Notes under the pieces: model-generated
What the model saw: only the letters and a program-made list of their open reading frames with translations
Told to the model about the DNA's origin: nothing
Databases searched by the model: none
Program-made: the position numbers and the translations under genes
Shown: one piece after another, positions 1 to 6,458 of the stretch
How positions within the stretch are numbered: position 1 is the first letter of the stretch
How the letters are laid out: each line of letters begins with the position of its first letter
Assembly: GCA_934437695.1 (NCBI GenBank)
Contig: CAKSAW010000003.1
Location: 1-34,543, forward strand
Reading direction: 5' to 3'
DNA length: 34,543 nucleotides
Source of the DNA: an uncultured Blautia sp.
GTDB taxonomy: Bacteria > Bacillota > Clostridia > Lachnospirales > Lachnospiraceae

Positions 1-221
1 TGGCTTATATGCTGGATTCTGACTTTTATATGGTATTTACCAGTGTGCATGAGGTAATGATCCATAATGACAGATATGTAGAACCTGAAGATCTTCAATG
101 TGTTTTAAGGGATACTGTTAGAGAGGCCACTCCCAAGGAAGACTATCTGACTTCAAGAATTTATCAGTATAACCGGGAAACTCATAAATTTACCTGCGTA
201 ACTGCGTTGGATGAAGAATAA
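1..221 (+). CDS. DUF5688 family protein, C-terminal fragment
   Basis: The reading frame is open at the left edge (codons in phase from base 3) and ends at a TAA at 219-221, so only the last 73 or so residues are visible. The ATG at base 9 is probably internal. The stretch containing SVHEVMI, followed by an acidic helix and an SRIYQYNRETHKF segment, resembles the C-terminus of DUF5688 proteins, a family of about 300 residues common in Lachnospiraceae and of unknown function. No catalytic motif or membrane segment is visible. The assignment rests on remembered family style from a short piece, so it is moderate. It converges on the minus-strand ABC operon, with a shared hairpin between them. Confidence 0.6.
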   Translation, partial: AYMLDSDFYMVFTSVHEVMIHNDRYVEPEDLQCVLRDTVREATPKEDYLTSRIYQYNRETHKFTCVTALDEE

Positions 222-228
222 AATAAAT

Positions 229-259
229 ATGAGAGTACTCCGCAAAAGAGTACTCTCAT
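229..259 (-). terminator. Intrinsic terminator of the ABC importer operon
   Basis: A perfect inverted repeat (ATGAGAGTACTC, loop CGCAAAA, GAGTACTCTCAT) lies between the two converging genes. Read on the minus strand it is followed by a U-rich run (complement of AATAAAATAAAT), so it fits a terminator for the ABC operon. On the plus strand the tail is not U-rich, so termination of the DUF5688 gene here is less certain. Confidence 0.75.
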
Positions 260-290
260 GTAGAAATGTCTGAAATAGTTATCTGTGTAA

Positions 291-1085
291 TTATCCAAGT
301 AATGCAGAGTCATTACTGAACTCTTCACCGCTGGCGCGTTCAAACTGATCCAGAAGATCCTTAACGGTTAATTTTTTCTTATCTTCTCCCTGGATGTCAA
401 GGATGATCTTGCCTTCCATCATCATGATCAGGCGGTTGCCATGTGCAATGGCGTCTTTCATATTGTGAGTGATCATCAGTGTTGTAAGATGATCACGGTT
501 CACGATCATATCTGTAATCTCAAGAACTTTGGCAGCTGTTTTTGGGTCAAGAGCTGCAGTGTGCTCATCCAGAAGAAGAAGCTTTGGTTTCTGGAGAGTT
601 GCCATTAGAAGAGTAAGAGCCTGTCTCTGCCCACCGGAGAGAAGTCCTACCTTGGAGGTAAGTCTGTCTTCAAGACCAAGACCAAGGATTTTCAGAAGCT
701 CTTTATACTCTTCACGTTCTGCCTTAGTGATCCCTGCACGGAGAAGACGGGATTTTCCCCGGCGTTTTGCAAGTGCAAGATTCTCTTCAATACCCATGGT
801 AGCCGCAGTTCCTGTCATCGGATCCTGAAATACACGGCCAAGATATGCTGCACGTTTATGTTCGGAAAGCTTTGTAACATCAATATTATCAATAAGGATC
901 TGACCTTCATCAACAGGCCAGGTTCCTGCCACTGCATTTAACATAGTAGATTTTCCGGCACCGTTCCCGCCGATTACAGTTACGAAGTCGCCCTCGTTCA
1001 GCTTCAGGTTCAGACCGTTCAGGGCGCGCTTTTCGTTGATGGTTCCGGGATTAAAGGTTTTATAGATATTTTTCAGTTCAAGCAT
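291..1085 (-). CDS. ABC transporter ATP-binding protein (TrpZ-like importer ATPase)
   Basis: This is the cytoplasmic ATPase that powers the importer formed with the two upstream genes. At 264 residues it is a single nucleotide-binding domain. Walker A is GGNGAGKST (residues 39-47), the signature is LSGGQ (149-153), Walker B is LLLLDE (168-173) and the H-loop is in LMITHN. The residue after the Walker B glutamate is His (DEHTAALD) where many ABC ATPases have Pro, which I recall as usual for this importer subfamily. The ATG at 1083-1085 has a GGGAGGT ribosome site. The gene starts 2 bases after the permease stop, so the two are almost certainly translationally linked. Family membership is clear; the substrate is inferred only from relatives (tryptophan/tyrosine-type TrpXYZ). 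Confidence 0.9.
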   Translation of the reverse strand: MLELKNIYKTFNPGTINEKRALNGLNLKLNEGDFVTVIGGNGAGKSTMLNAVAGTWPVDEGQILIDNIDVTKLSEHKRAAYLGRVFQDPMTGTAATMGIEENLALAKRRGKSRLLRAGITKAEREEYKELLKILGLGLEDRLTSKVGLLSGGQRQALTLLMATLQKPKLLLLDEHTAALDPKTAAKVLEITDMIVNRDHLTTLMITHNMKDAIAHGNRLIMMMEGKIILDIQGEDKKKLTVKDLLDQFERASGEEFSNDSALLG

Positions 1086-1087
1086 TT

Positions 1088-2005
1088 TTATTTACCTCCC
1101 CTTTTGGCTGGTTTATTGAAATATTTGCCCTTCCAGTATGGGAACGCCAGGAAGAGGGCAACTACGATAGCGGACAGCATTTTCAGCAGGTCAGTATCGA
1201 TACCCATCCAGATAACAACCTGAAGTACCAGATAGTACAGGATGGAACCAAGGATAACAGCTGTCAGGCGAAGCGCAAAGTTTCGGAAAATACGTCCGAA
1301 TATTGCTTCTCCGATAATAACTGCAGCAAGACCGATAACGATGGAACCACGACCCATGTTAACATCTGCAAATCCCTGATACTGAGCAAGAAGTGCACTG
1401 GAAAGTCCTACCAGACCGTTAGAGATCATAAGTCCGAGCACTTTGTTTCTGTCTGTATTGATACCCTGGGCTCTTGACATATTTGGATTACATCCTGTTG
1501 CACGAAGAGAACATCCAAGTTCTGTTCCAAAAAACCAGTACAGAATGGCAATAAGGAGAATGCACATAACTGCTACGATGAAAATAGTATTTTTTGAAAG
1601 GGATGTATTTTTAATATGACGCAGGGAAACCAGAAGATCATATTTATCAACATTGATCGCCTGATTTGCTTTTCCCATGATTTTTAAGTTTATGGAATAC
1701 AGTGATAACTGAGTCAGGATTCCGGCAAGGATGGCAGGAATTCCCATAAATGTGTGAAAAATTCCGGTTACGAGACCAGCCAGCATTCCTGCAAGGGTAG
1801 CTGCCAGCATGGAAATCCATACGTTATGCCCGGAAAGCATCATCATAATACATACTGCACCACCTGTACACATAGTACCGTCAACTGTAAGGTCTGCGAT
1901 ATCCAGAATACGGAAAGTAAGATAAACACCGATTGCCATGATTCCCCAGATCAGACCCTGAGCCACTGCACCTGGAAGTGCAGATATTAATGTCATAATT
2001 TGCAT
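1088..2005 (-). CDS. ABC transporter permease (branched-chain amino acid/TrpY type)
   Basis: This 305-residue integral membrane protein has about eight to nine hydrophobic segments and matches the BPD_transp_2 permease type used by amino-acid and sugar importers. The segment around residues 170-190 (ELGCSLRATGCNP) corresponds to the conserved cytoplasmic loop that couples to the ATPase. The start codon at 2003-2005 has an AGGAGG site about 9 bases upstream. It lies between the binding protein (91-base gap holding a hairpin) and the ATPase (2-base gap). It would form the channel through which the substrate released by the binding protein enters. The exact substrate cannot be read from the sequence. 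Confidence 0.9.
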   Translation of the reverse strand: MQIMTLISALPGAVAQGLIWGIMAIGVYLTFRILDIADLTVDGTMCTGGAVCIMMMLSGHNVWISMLAATLAGMLAGLVTGIFHTFMGIPAILAGILTQLSLYSINLKIMGKANQAINVDKYDLLVSLRHIKNTSLSKNTIFIVAVMCILLIAILYWFFGTELGCSLRATGCNPNMSRAQGINTDRNKVLGLMISNGLVGLSSALLAQYQGFADVNMGRGSIVIGLAAVIIGEAIFGRIFRNFALRLTAVILGSILYYLVLQVVIWMGIDTDLLKMLSAIVVALFLAFPYWKGKYFNKPAKRGGK

Positions 2006-2035
2006 TTGTAATTTCCTCCTGTTGAAACGCGAAAA

Positions 2036-2063
2036 GCGAGAGAGGTGTAAAAACCTTTCCCGC
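2036..2063 (-). other. Intra-operon hairpin between binding protein and permease
   Basis: The arms GCGAGAGAGGT (2036-2046) and ACCTTTCCCGC (2053-2063) pair with one mismatch and one G-U, with a 6-base loop. On the minus strand the hairpin is followed by only TTTT and then CGCG, so it is a weak terminator at best. Hairpins here are known in binding-protein operons to protect the upstream message or to terminate partially, which gives more binding protein than membrane subunits. That role is inferred for this site. Confidence 0.6.
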
Positions 2064-2096
2064 TGATCGCATATGAATTGAATTTTTTGTTCAGAA

Positions 2097-3071
2097 TTAT
2101 TCGGCAGCTTCTTCGATTGCTATATAGTCATCAGGAACAGTAACACCGAGCTCTTCACAGATATCTTTGTTATATTCTTTTGTGAAGTTTGGTGCATATT
2201 CAATTGGCATTGTGGAAATGTCTTCACCGTCTTTTAAGATCTTAACAGCCATTTTACCGGTTGTAACACCAAGATCATAGTAATCAATGGAAAGTGTCGC
2301 AACACCACATGATTCACAGATACCTTCTTCGCCTGCAATCACCGGAACTTTTGCCGGAAGACAGATGTTGTTGATGATTTCAGTATTGGAAGCAACGGTG
2401 TTGTCTGTTGGCGCATAGATCACATCACTTGCATCAGCGGCAGTTGTGACAACTGATGAAAGATCATTTGAATCTGAGAAAGCGTAATATTCACAGGTAT
2501 ATCCAAGTTTTTCCAGAGCAGCTTTTACTGTATCTACCTGATACTGAGAGTTTGCTTCTGCAGAGCAGTAGAGAAGTCCTACATTCTTTGCATCAGGGAA
2601 AAGTTCCTGAAGCATTGCTGCCTGTTCTTCAAGCGGAGCAAGGTCTGAAGTTCCGGAAATATTTCCTCCTACAGTTCCGTCAAAATCGTCAAGTCCAAGT
2701 GCAACACCATATTCAGTAACAGAAGTGCCAAGAATCGGAATATCACTTGTTCCGGCTGCTGCTGCCTGAAGTGCAGGGGTTGCGTTTGCAAGGATCAGGT
2801 CAACATTATTGGAAACAAAACTGTTAACAATTGTAGAACAGGTGTTGGAATCACCCTGTGCGTTCTGTTCGTCAAATGTAACCGCATCTTCGCCCAGTTC
2901 CTTAATAATCTCATCTTTGAATCCCTGTGTTGCGGCGTCAAGAGCTACGTGCTGTACAAGCTGGCAGATACCGATCGTATACTTTTCTCCGTCAGCAGCA
3001 CTTGCTGTTACTGCGCAGGTTCCCATAGCCATGGCTGCTGCAAGAGTGATTGCTAATGCTTTTCTTTTCAT
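2097..3071 (-). CDS. ABC transporter substrate-binding protein (ABC_sub_bind/TrpX family)
   Basis: This is the extracytoplasmic receptor of the importer: 324 residues with a Lys-Arg start, a hydrophobic core and an ASA-A cleavage-like site near residue 25, followed by a periplasmic-binding-fold protein (YTIGICQLVQHVALD, ILANATPALQAA, DVIYAPTDNTVASN, PVIAGEEG). These match the ABC_sub_bind family, which includes streptococcal TrpX. The only cysteine in the leader (residue 19) follows Met-Gly-Thr, which is not a normal lipobox, so how the protein stays at the cell surface is unclear. It is the first gene of the operon. Its AGGAGG ribosome site (3082-3087) lies inside a possible RNA stem in the leader. 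No T-box, often found before trpX, is visible. Confidence 0.9.
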   Translation of the reverse strand: MKRKALAITLAAAMAMGTCAVTASAADGEKYTIGICQLVQHVALDAATQGFKDEIIKELGEDAVTFDEQNAQGDSNTCSTIVNSFVSNNVDLILANATPALQAAAAGTSDIPILGTSVTEYGVALGLDDFDGTVGGNISGTSDLAPLEEQAAMLQELFPDAKNVGLLYCSAEANSQYQVDTVKAALEKLGYTCEYYAFSDSNDLSSVVTTAADASDVIYAPTDNTVASNTEIINNICLPAKVPVIAGEEGICESCGVATLSIDYYDLGVTTGKMAVKILKDGEDISTMPIEYAPNFTKEYNKDICEELGVTVPDDYIAIEEAAE

Positions 3072-3083
3072 AAATATATATCC

Positions 3084-3215
3084 TCCTGATAATAGTATTT
3101 AAATTAAGTCAGGCAAGTCCGATATATTAAAAAAAATAGGAAATAAGATTTGCCTGTATCAGGACAACTCAAGAACGTTGAACTGATAATAGTGTCAAGT
3201 TGTTTGACTATGACG
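3084..3215 (-). promoter_or_regulatory. Candidate structured 5' leader with ribosome-site-hiding fold
   Basis: From the probable transcription start (near 3215) to the ribosome site, the minus-strand message has several complementary segments. Fold A pairs 3157-3162 with 3183-3188 (TATCAG/CTGATA) and 3165-3168 with 3177-3180 (CAAC/GTTG). Fold B pairs 3157-3164 with 3084-3091 (TATCAGGA/TCCTGATA, 8 pairs, covering the ribosome site) and 3147-3156 with 3110-3120 (TTGCCTG/CAGGCAA plus flank). The segment 3157-3162 is used by both folds, so they exclude each other. The first hairpin, GTCAA-5-TTGAC (3194-3208), sits at the 5' end. There is no ATG for a leader peptide. This is pairing seen by eye, with no test of conservation. 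Confidence 0.4.
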
Positions 3216-3221
3216 TTTTAA

Positions 3222-3250
3222 AGTATAACGCTTTAATGCAAAAAAGTCAA
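3222..3250 (-). promoter_or_regulatory. Sigma-A promoter of the ABC importer operon
   Basis: Read on the minus strand: TTGACT (3245-3250), a 17-base spacer, then TATACT (3222-3227). Both boxes are near consensus. Transcription would start near 3215, giving a leader of about 145 bases before the binding-protein gene. Confidence 0.8.
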
Positions 3251-3259
3251 GCGGCTTGC

Positions 3260-3286
3260 ACAATTATATTTTATCTGCATATGGTA
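3260..3286 (+). promoter_or_regulatory. Sigma-K-like promoter of the amidase gene
   Basis: An AC dinucleotide (3260-3261), 16 bases, then CATATGGTA (3278-3286) matches the sigma-K pattern AC-16-CATAnnnTA. It lies about 30 bases before the amidase start. No sigma-A pair with good spacing is seen. The pattern is short, so it could occur by chance; the match with a CwlC-type gene is what makes it credible. Confidence 0.5.
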
Positions 3287-3318
3287 TAAAAAGTGTATGA
3301 AGAAAGCAGTGTATTATT

Positions 3319-4083
3319 ATGGCATATTCGATCATGCTGGATGCAGGACATGGGGGTCAGGATCCGGGGGCTGTATCTAAAGGGAGACAGGAAAAGAATG
3401 ATAATCTTAAACTTACCCTTGCAGTAGGGGAGATTCTAAAAAAGAATGGGATTGATGTTACTTATACCCGTACAGGTGATATTTATCAGACGCCTTTTGA
3501 GAAGGCTCAGCTTGCAAATCAGGCAGGAGTGGATTACTTTATCTCATTTCATAGAAACAGCAGTCCAAAGGAAAATCAGTATAAAGGGGCAGAAGTTCTG
3601 ATCTATGACAAGAGTGGGATTAAATATCAGATGGCAGAGAATATTCTGGGGGCACTGGGAGAAGTCGGATTTCGTGAGATTGGTGTAAAGGAGCGGCCAG
3701 GGCTTGTGGTGCTTCGTCGGACCAGAATGCCCGCTCTTCTGATAGAGACAGGATTTATTAATTCAGAAGAGGATAACAGGCTTTTTGATGAGAAATTTAA
3801 GGAGATCGCGCAGGGAATTGCAGATGCGATTCTTGGGACTCTGGATGAGGAAACAGTACAGGAACCACTTTATTACAGAGTGCAGACCGGTGCGTTCAAA
3901 AAAAGGGAAAATGCAGACCGTATGTTGTACGGATTGCTGGAAAAAGGCTATCCATCATATATTTTACATGACAATGGATTTTATAAGGTTCAGACAGGCG
4001 CGTATCAGCAGATTACCAATGCAATAAATATGGAGCAGAGATTAAGAGATGCAGGGTATAGCACGATTATCGTGACAAAATGA
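3319..4083 (+). CDS. CwlC-like N-acetylmuramoyl-L-alanine amidase with SPOR domain
   Basis: This zinc amidase cleaves the bond between N-acetylmuramic acid and L-alanine in peptidoglycan. Residues 1-175 are an Amidase_3 domain with the zinc and catalytic residues in place: H11 (DAGHGG), E25, H78 (FISFHRN) and E143 (LIETGF). Residues 185-254 are a SPOR-type peptidoglycan-binding domain with two repeats (YYRVQTGAF and FYKVQTGAY). The protein starts directly with the catalytic domain and has no signal peptide. Bacillus subtilis CwlC, a mother-cell lysis enzyme made late in sporulation under sigma-K, has the same layout, size (255 residues) and lack of a signal. A phage-type lysin is possible, but no phage genes are nearby. 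The ribosome site (GAAAG) is weak. Confidence 0.9.
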   Translation: MAYSIMLDAGHGGQDPGAVSKGRQEKNDNLKLTLAVGEILKKNGIDVTYTRTGDIYQTPFEKAQLANQAGVDYFISFHRNSSPKENQYKGAEVLIYDKSGIKYQMAENILGALGEVGFREIGVKERPGLVVLRRTRMPALLIETGFINSEEDNRLFDEKFKEIAQGIADAILGTLDEETVQEPLYYRVQTGAFKKRENADRMLYGLLEKGYPSYILHDNGFYKVQTGAYQQITNAINMEQRLRDAGYSTIIVTK

Positions 4084-4134
4084 TATATTATTGTTGTAAG
4101 TAAAATAGGTGCAAATAAAATAGACCAAAAACCT

Positions 4135-4163
4135 TTAAGAGTGTATAAAATATATGATACAAT
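4135..4163 (+). promoter_or_regulatory. Candidate promoter of the YdcF-family gene
   Basis: TTAAGA (4135-4140), 17 bases, then TACAAT (4158-4163), preceded by TGA, which gives an extended -10. The start point would be near 4170, just before the leader hairpin. Confidence 0.55.
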
Positions 4164-4176
4164 ACTTTAACCGAAT

Positions 4177-4236
4177 CAAGTAAGTTTCCCTGCTTCAATT
4201 GCCAAAAGTAATAAGCAGTGGGTAGGGACTTGCTTG
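4177..4236 (+). other. Long leader hairpin upstream of the YdcF-family gene
   Basis: Bases 4177-4185 pair with 4228-4236 (nine pairs, one G-U), 4188-4191 with 4224-4227 (CCCT/AGGG) and 4192-4195 with 4213-4216 (GCTT/AAGC). There is a 2-base bulge on the left and a 7-base bulge on the right. An AGGAGG follows at 4241-4246. There is no U-run, so it is not an ordinary terminator. It begins almost at the predicted transcript start. Confidence 0.45.
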
Positions 4237-4274
4237 TATCAGGAGGTAAAAAAGAGGAATGGAGTCAGTAAACG

Positions 4275-4874
4275 ATGAATAATGCATATGAAAAATTTTT
4301 GGAAACAGCAGAAGAGTTTATTTTTGCTGAGAACAGACCGGAGAAATCTGATATTATTTTTATCCCCGGAAATGGTTATCCACAGATGGCGGAAAAAGCG
4401 GCTGAAATTTATAAAAAAGGAATGGCAGACTGGATCCTGCCCAGCGGGAGATACAGCGTAGTAAGCGGAAAGTTTTCAGGTGTTCTTGAAAAAGGTGATA
4501 TATATGATAAGAAATATGTGACAGAGTGGGATTTCCTCAGAGATGTACTTGTTAAAAACGGAGTTCCGGAGGATAAAATCCTGGAAGAGAGTCATGCAAC
4601 CTATACGTATGAAAATGCGATTTATTCCAGGCAGGTAACAGATCATGCAGGACTGAAAATAGAAAAGGCGATTTTGTGCTGTAAATCATATCATGCAAGA
4701 AGATGTCTGATGTATTATCAGCTTTTATATCCGGAAACAAAATTTTATGTAATACCTGTGAATGCGGATGGGATCACCAGAGAAAACTGGAGAGAGAATG
4801 AAGCAGGAATTGATGCAGTAACAGGAGAACTCTCCAGAATCGTGAAGCAGTTTTCACTAATGCTGGAGAGATAA
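4275..4874 (+). CDS. YdcF/ElyC/SanA-family (DUF218) protein
   Basis: This 199-residue protein has the Rossmann-like DUF218 pattern: an N-terminal strand ending in IFIPGNGYP, a TWILPSG-like strand (DWILPSGRYS), a central VPEDKILEESHATYTYENA motif and a later strand with CCKSYHARR. In related proteins the S/T-N-T-x-E-N motif and a strand ending in a basic patch bind a nucleotide or polyprenyl ligand; the reaction is unknown. There is no signal peptide or membrane span, so it is probably cytoplasmic, unlike E. coli SanA and ElyC. The start has a GGAG site 10 bases upstream. It converges on the CNNM/CBS gene with only 9 bases between the stops and no visible terminator hairpin. Confidence 0.8.
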   Translation: MNNAYEKFLETAEEFIFAENRPEKSDIIFIPGNGYPQMAEKAAEIYKKGMADWILPSGRYSVVSGKFSGVLEKGDIYDKKYVTEWDFLRDVLVKNGVPEDKILEESHATYTYENAIYSRQVTDHAGLKIEKAILCCKSYHARRCLMYYQLLYPETKFYVIPVNADGITRENWRENEAGIDAVTGELSRIVKQFSLMLER

Positions 4875-4883
4875 CTGTTACTT

Positions 4884-6161
4884 TTATTCCTCTGTTTCAG
4901 ATTGTTTTTCGGGAAGCCAGATGTGGACAAGTTCAATCCTGTTTTTATCCAGACGGTCAACAACCAGCCGGATACCATTTGAGAGTGTAACGGACTGTCC
5001 GTCTTTTGGAAGGCAGTCAAGCTGTTCGATGATATATCCGCCAATAGAATCATAATCTTCAGATTCAAGATCAATATGCAGGGCGTCATTGATATCGTCA
5101 AGCTTGGCAGAGCCCTGTACCATATATTCTCTGCCTGCCTGGATTTCCTTAATGTCTTCGGCCTCATCTTCATCATATTCGTCGCGGATCTCACCTACGA
5201 TTTCTTCAAGCAGATCTTCAAGTGTGACCAGACCGGCTGTGGCGCCATATTCATCAAGAACGATTGCGAGATTTACTGATGCCTTACGCATTTCGATCAT
5301 CAGATCAGCTGTGGCTTTGTATTCATAAGTAAAGTATGGCTCGCGCAGGATGTTACGGATTGAAAAAGGTTTATCCTTAGGATATATAAGGAGATCCTTC
5401 ATATTAATAATGCCGATCACATTGTCGGTATTATCCTCGTAAACAGGGAAACGGGTGTGCATATCTTCGCTGAAGATATCCATAAGCTCCTCATAGGAAA
5501 AATTAACATCTACAAAAGTCATATCAATTCTGGGGATCATAACATCTTTTGCAGTTGAATCTCCAAAATCAAATACATTGTAGATCATCTGTTTTTCTTC
5601 ATTTTCAATGACACCGTCTTTCTCACCTACATTGACGAGTGTGCGCAATTCATGTTCTGTCATGGCATTTGCTTTTTCATCTGGGTCAACATGAAGAAGA
5701 ATAAGCACACCTGCTGTTATTTTGTTTACGATAAAAACAGCAGGAGTAAGAATAACCATAAGTCCATATATTACTCTTGCATATGCAAGAGACAGTTTTT
5801 CAGCATGGAATGTTGCCAGGTTCTTTGGCGTGATCTCACCGAAAATAAGAATCAGCAGGGTCAGGATACCGGTTGCAATTCCGACATATGCATTTCCAAG
5901 AACTGTTATGGTGAGTGTGGTCATAAGGGAGGAAACGGACATATTTACAATGTTATTTCCAATTAATACGGTGCTGAGCATTTTGGGCGAATCGGAGATT
6001 ACTTTTTCCAGGATAGCAGCTCTTTTATTTCCCTGTTCAGCAAGAGACTGTATTCGAATTTTGTTTACAGTTGTCATAGCGGTTTCGGCAGAAGAAAAAA
6101 ATGATGAAAGTGCAATAAGTATCACGACTGCCGCCGCCTGAAAAACAATACTTGAATCCAA
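4884..6161 (-). CDS. CNNM-domain/CBS-pair membrane protein (HlyC/CorC family)
   Basis: A 425-residue protein with the full family layout: a CNNM (DUF21) domain with about four membrane spans (residues 1-155, including FFSSAETAM and FGEITPKNLA), two CBS domains (about 204-325, starting DVMIPRIDM and ending in the typical DEYGATAGLVTLEDLLEEIVGEI) and a C-terminal CorC_HlyC domain (about 340-418). Such proteins are linked to magnesium or other divalent cation export; the name hemolysin is historical. The start is TTG at 6159-6161, with AAGGAG 10 bases upstream and the first membrane span directly after it. The first in-frame ATG lies within that span. It is monocistronic. Confidence 0.92.
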   Translation of the reverse strand: MDSSIVFQAAAVVILIALSSFFSSAETAMTTVNKIRIQSLAEQGNKRAAILEKVISDSPKMLSTVLIGNNIVNMSVSSLMTTLTITVLGNAYVGIATGILTLLILIFGEITPKNLATFHAEKLSLAYARVIYGLMVILTPAVFIVNKITAGVLILLHVDPDEKANAMTEHELRTLVNVGEKDGVIENEEKQMIYNVFDFGDSTAKDVMIPRIDMTFVDVNFSYEELMDIFSEDMHTRFPVYEDNTDNVIGIINMKDLLIYPKDKPFSIRNILREPYFTYEYKATADLMIEMRKASVNLAIVLDEYGATAGLVTLEDLLEEIVGEIRDEYDEDEAEDIKEIQAGREYMVQGSAKLDDINDALHIDLESEDYDSIGGYIIEQLDCLPKDGQSVTLSNGIRLVVDRLDKNRIELVHIWLPEKQSETEE

Positions 6162-6223
6162 TATATGTTCACTCCTTTTTGATTATTGTGATTAAATGTA
6201 CTTTCTCACAGATATTTAAGCAA

Positions 6224-6252
6224 AATATACATGATTTTATATAAAAAATCAA
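6224..6252 (-). promoter_or_regulatory. Sigma-A promoter of the CNNM/CBS gene
   Basis: On the minus strand: TTGATT (6247-6252), a 17-base spacer, then TATATT (6224-6229). The resulting leader is about 55 bases, with no clear structure. Confidence 0.7.
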
Positions 6253-6303
6253 GAAAAAGCTGGAAAGAAGAGAAAAGCGCAAAAAAAAATTAAAAGAGGG
6301 GTG

Positions 6304-6330
6304 TTGAAAAAGTAAGATTTGTGTTATAAT
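6304..6330 (+). promoter_or_regulatory. Distal promoter of the surface-protein gene
   Basis: TATAAT (6325-6330) preceded by TGT forms an extended -10. TTGAAA (6304-6309) lies 15 bases upstream, a short spacing that the extended -10 may compensate for. Confidence 0.5.
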
Positions 6331-6366
6331 TCACTCGATTAAAACAAAGAAAAATATTACAAAATA

Positions 6367-6395
6367 TTTACAAAAGGGTAAAAGTTTGATAATAT
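6367..6395 (+). promoter_or_regulatory. Proximal promoter of the surface-protein gene
   Basis: TTTACA (6367-6372), 17 bases, then TAATAT (6390-6395). Transcription would start near 6402, inside the palindrome at 6400-6425. Confidence 0.5.
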
Positions 6396-6399
6396 ATAG

Positions 6400-6425
6400 T
6401 TATGTGATAGTGTTGTATCACATAA
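6400..6425. promoter_or_regulatory. Palindromic operator-like site
   Basis: A perfect inverted repeat with arms TTATGTGATA and TATCACATAA and a 6-base centre. It covers the start point of the proximal promoter, which is a typical repressor position. It could also act as an RNA hairpin in transcripts from the distal promoter. The regulator is not in the window. Confidence 0.55.
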
Positions 6426-6458
6426 ATGCGAGAGATGAATATAATAATGAGGTGCGAT

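Noticed and set aside
3072..3318. T-box riboswitch upstream of the TrpX-like importer
   Set aside because: The conserved T-box sequence and its specifier stem are absent, and the leader of about 145 bases is too short.
3150..4244. A 15-base near-repeat, TTGCCTGTATCAGGA (3150-3164) and TTGCTTGTATCAGGA (4230-4244), as a shared mobile or regulatory element
   Set aside because: The copies match at 14 of 15 bases but lie in opposite roles (antisense to one leader, sense in the other) and have no common flanks; chance or ribosome-site similarity is likely, though the first copy is part of the leader fold reported above.
4259..4282. MESVNDE frame listed as a gene
   Set aside because: Seven codons are too few to support a gene call; reported only as a possible translational control element.
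6400..6425. CRP/FNR-type binding site
   Set aside because: The half-sites TGTGA and TCACA are 10 bases apart instead of 6 for CRP; it fits a different regulator or an RNA hairpin.
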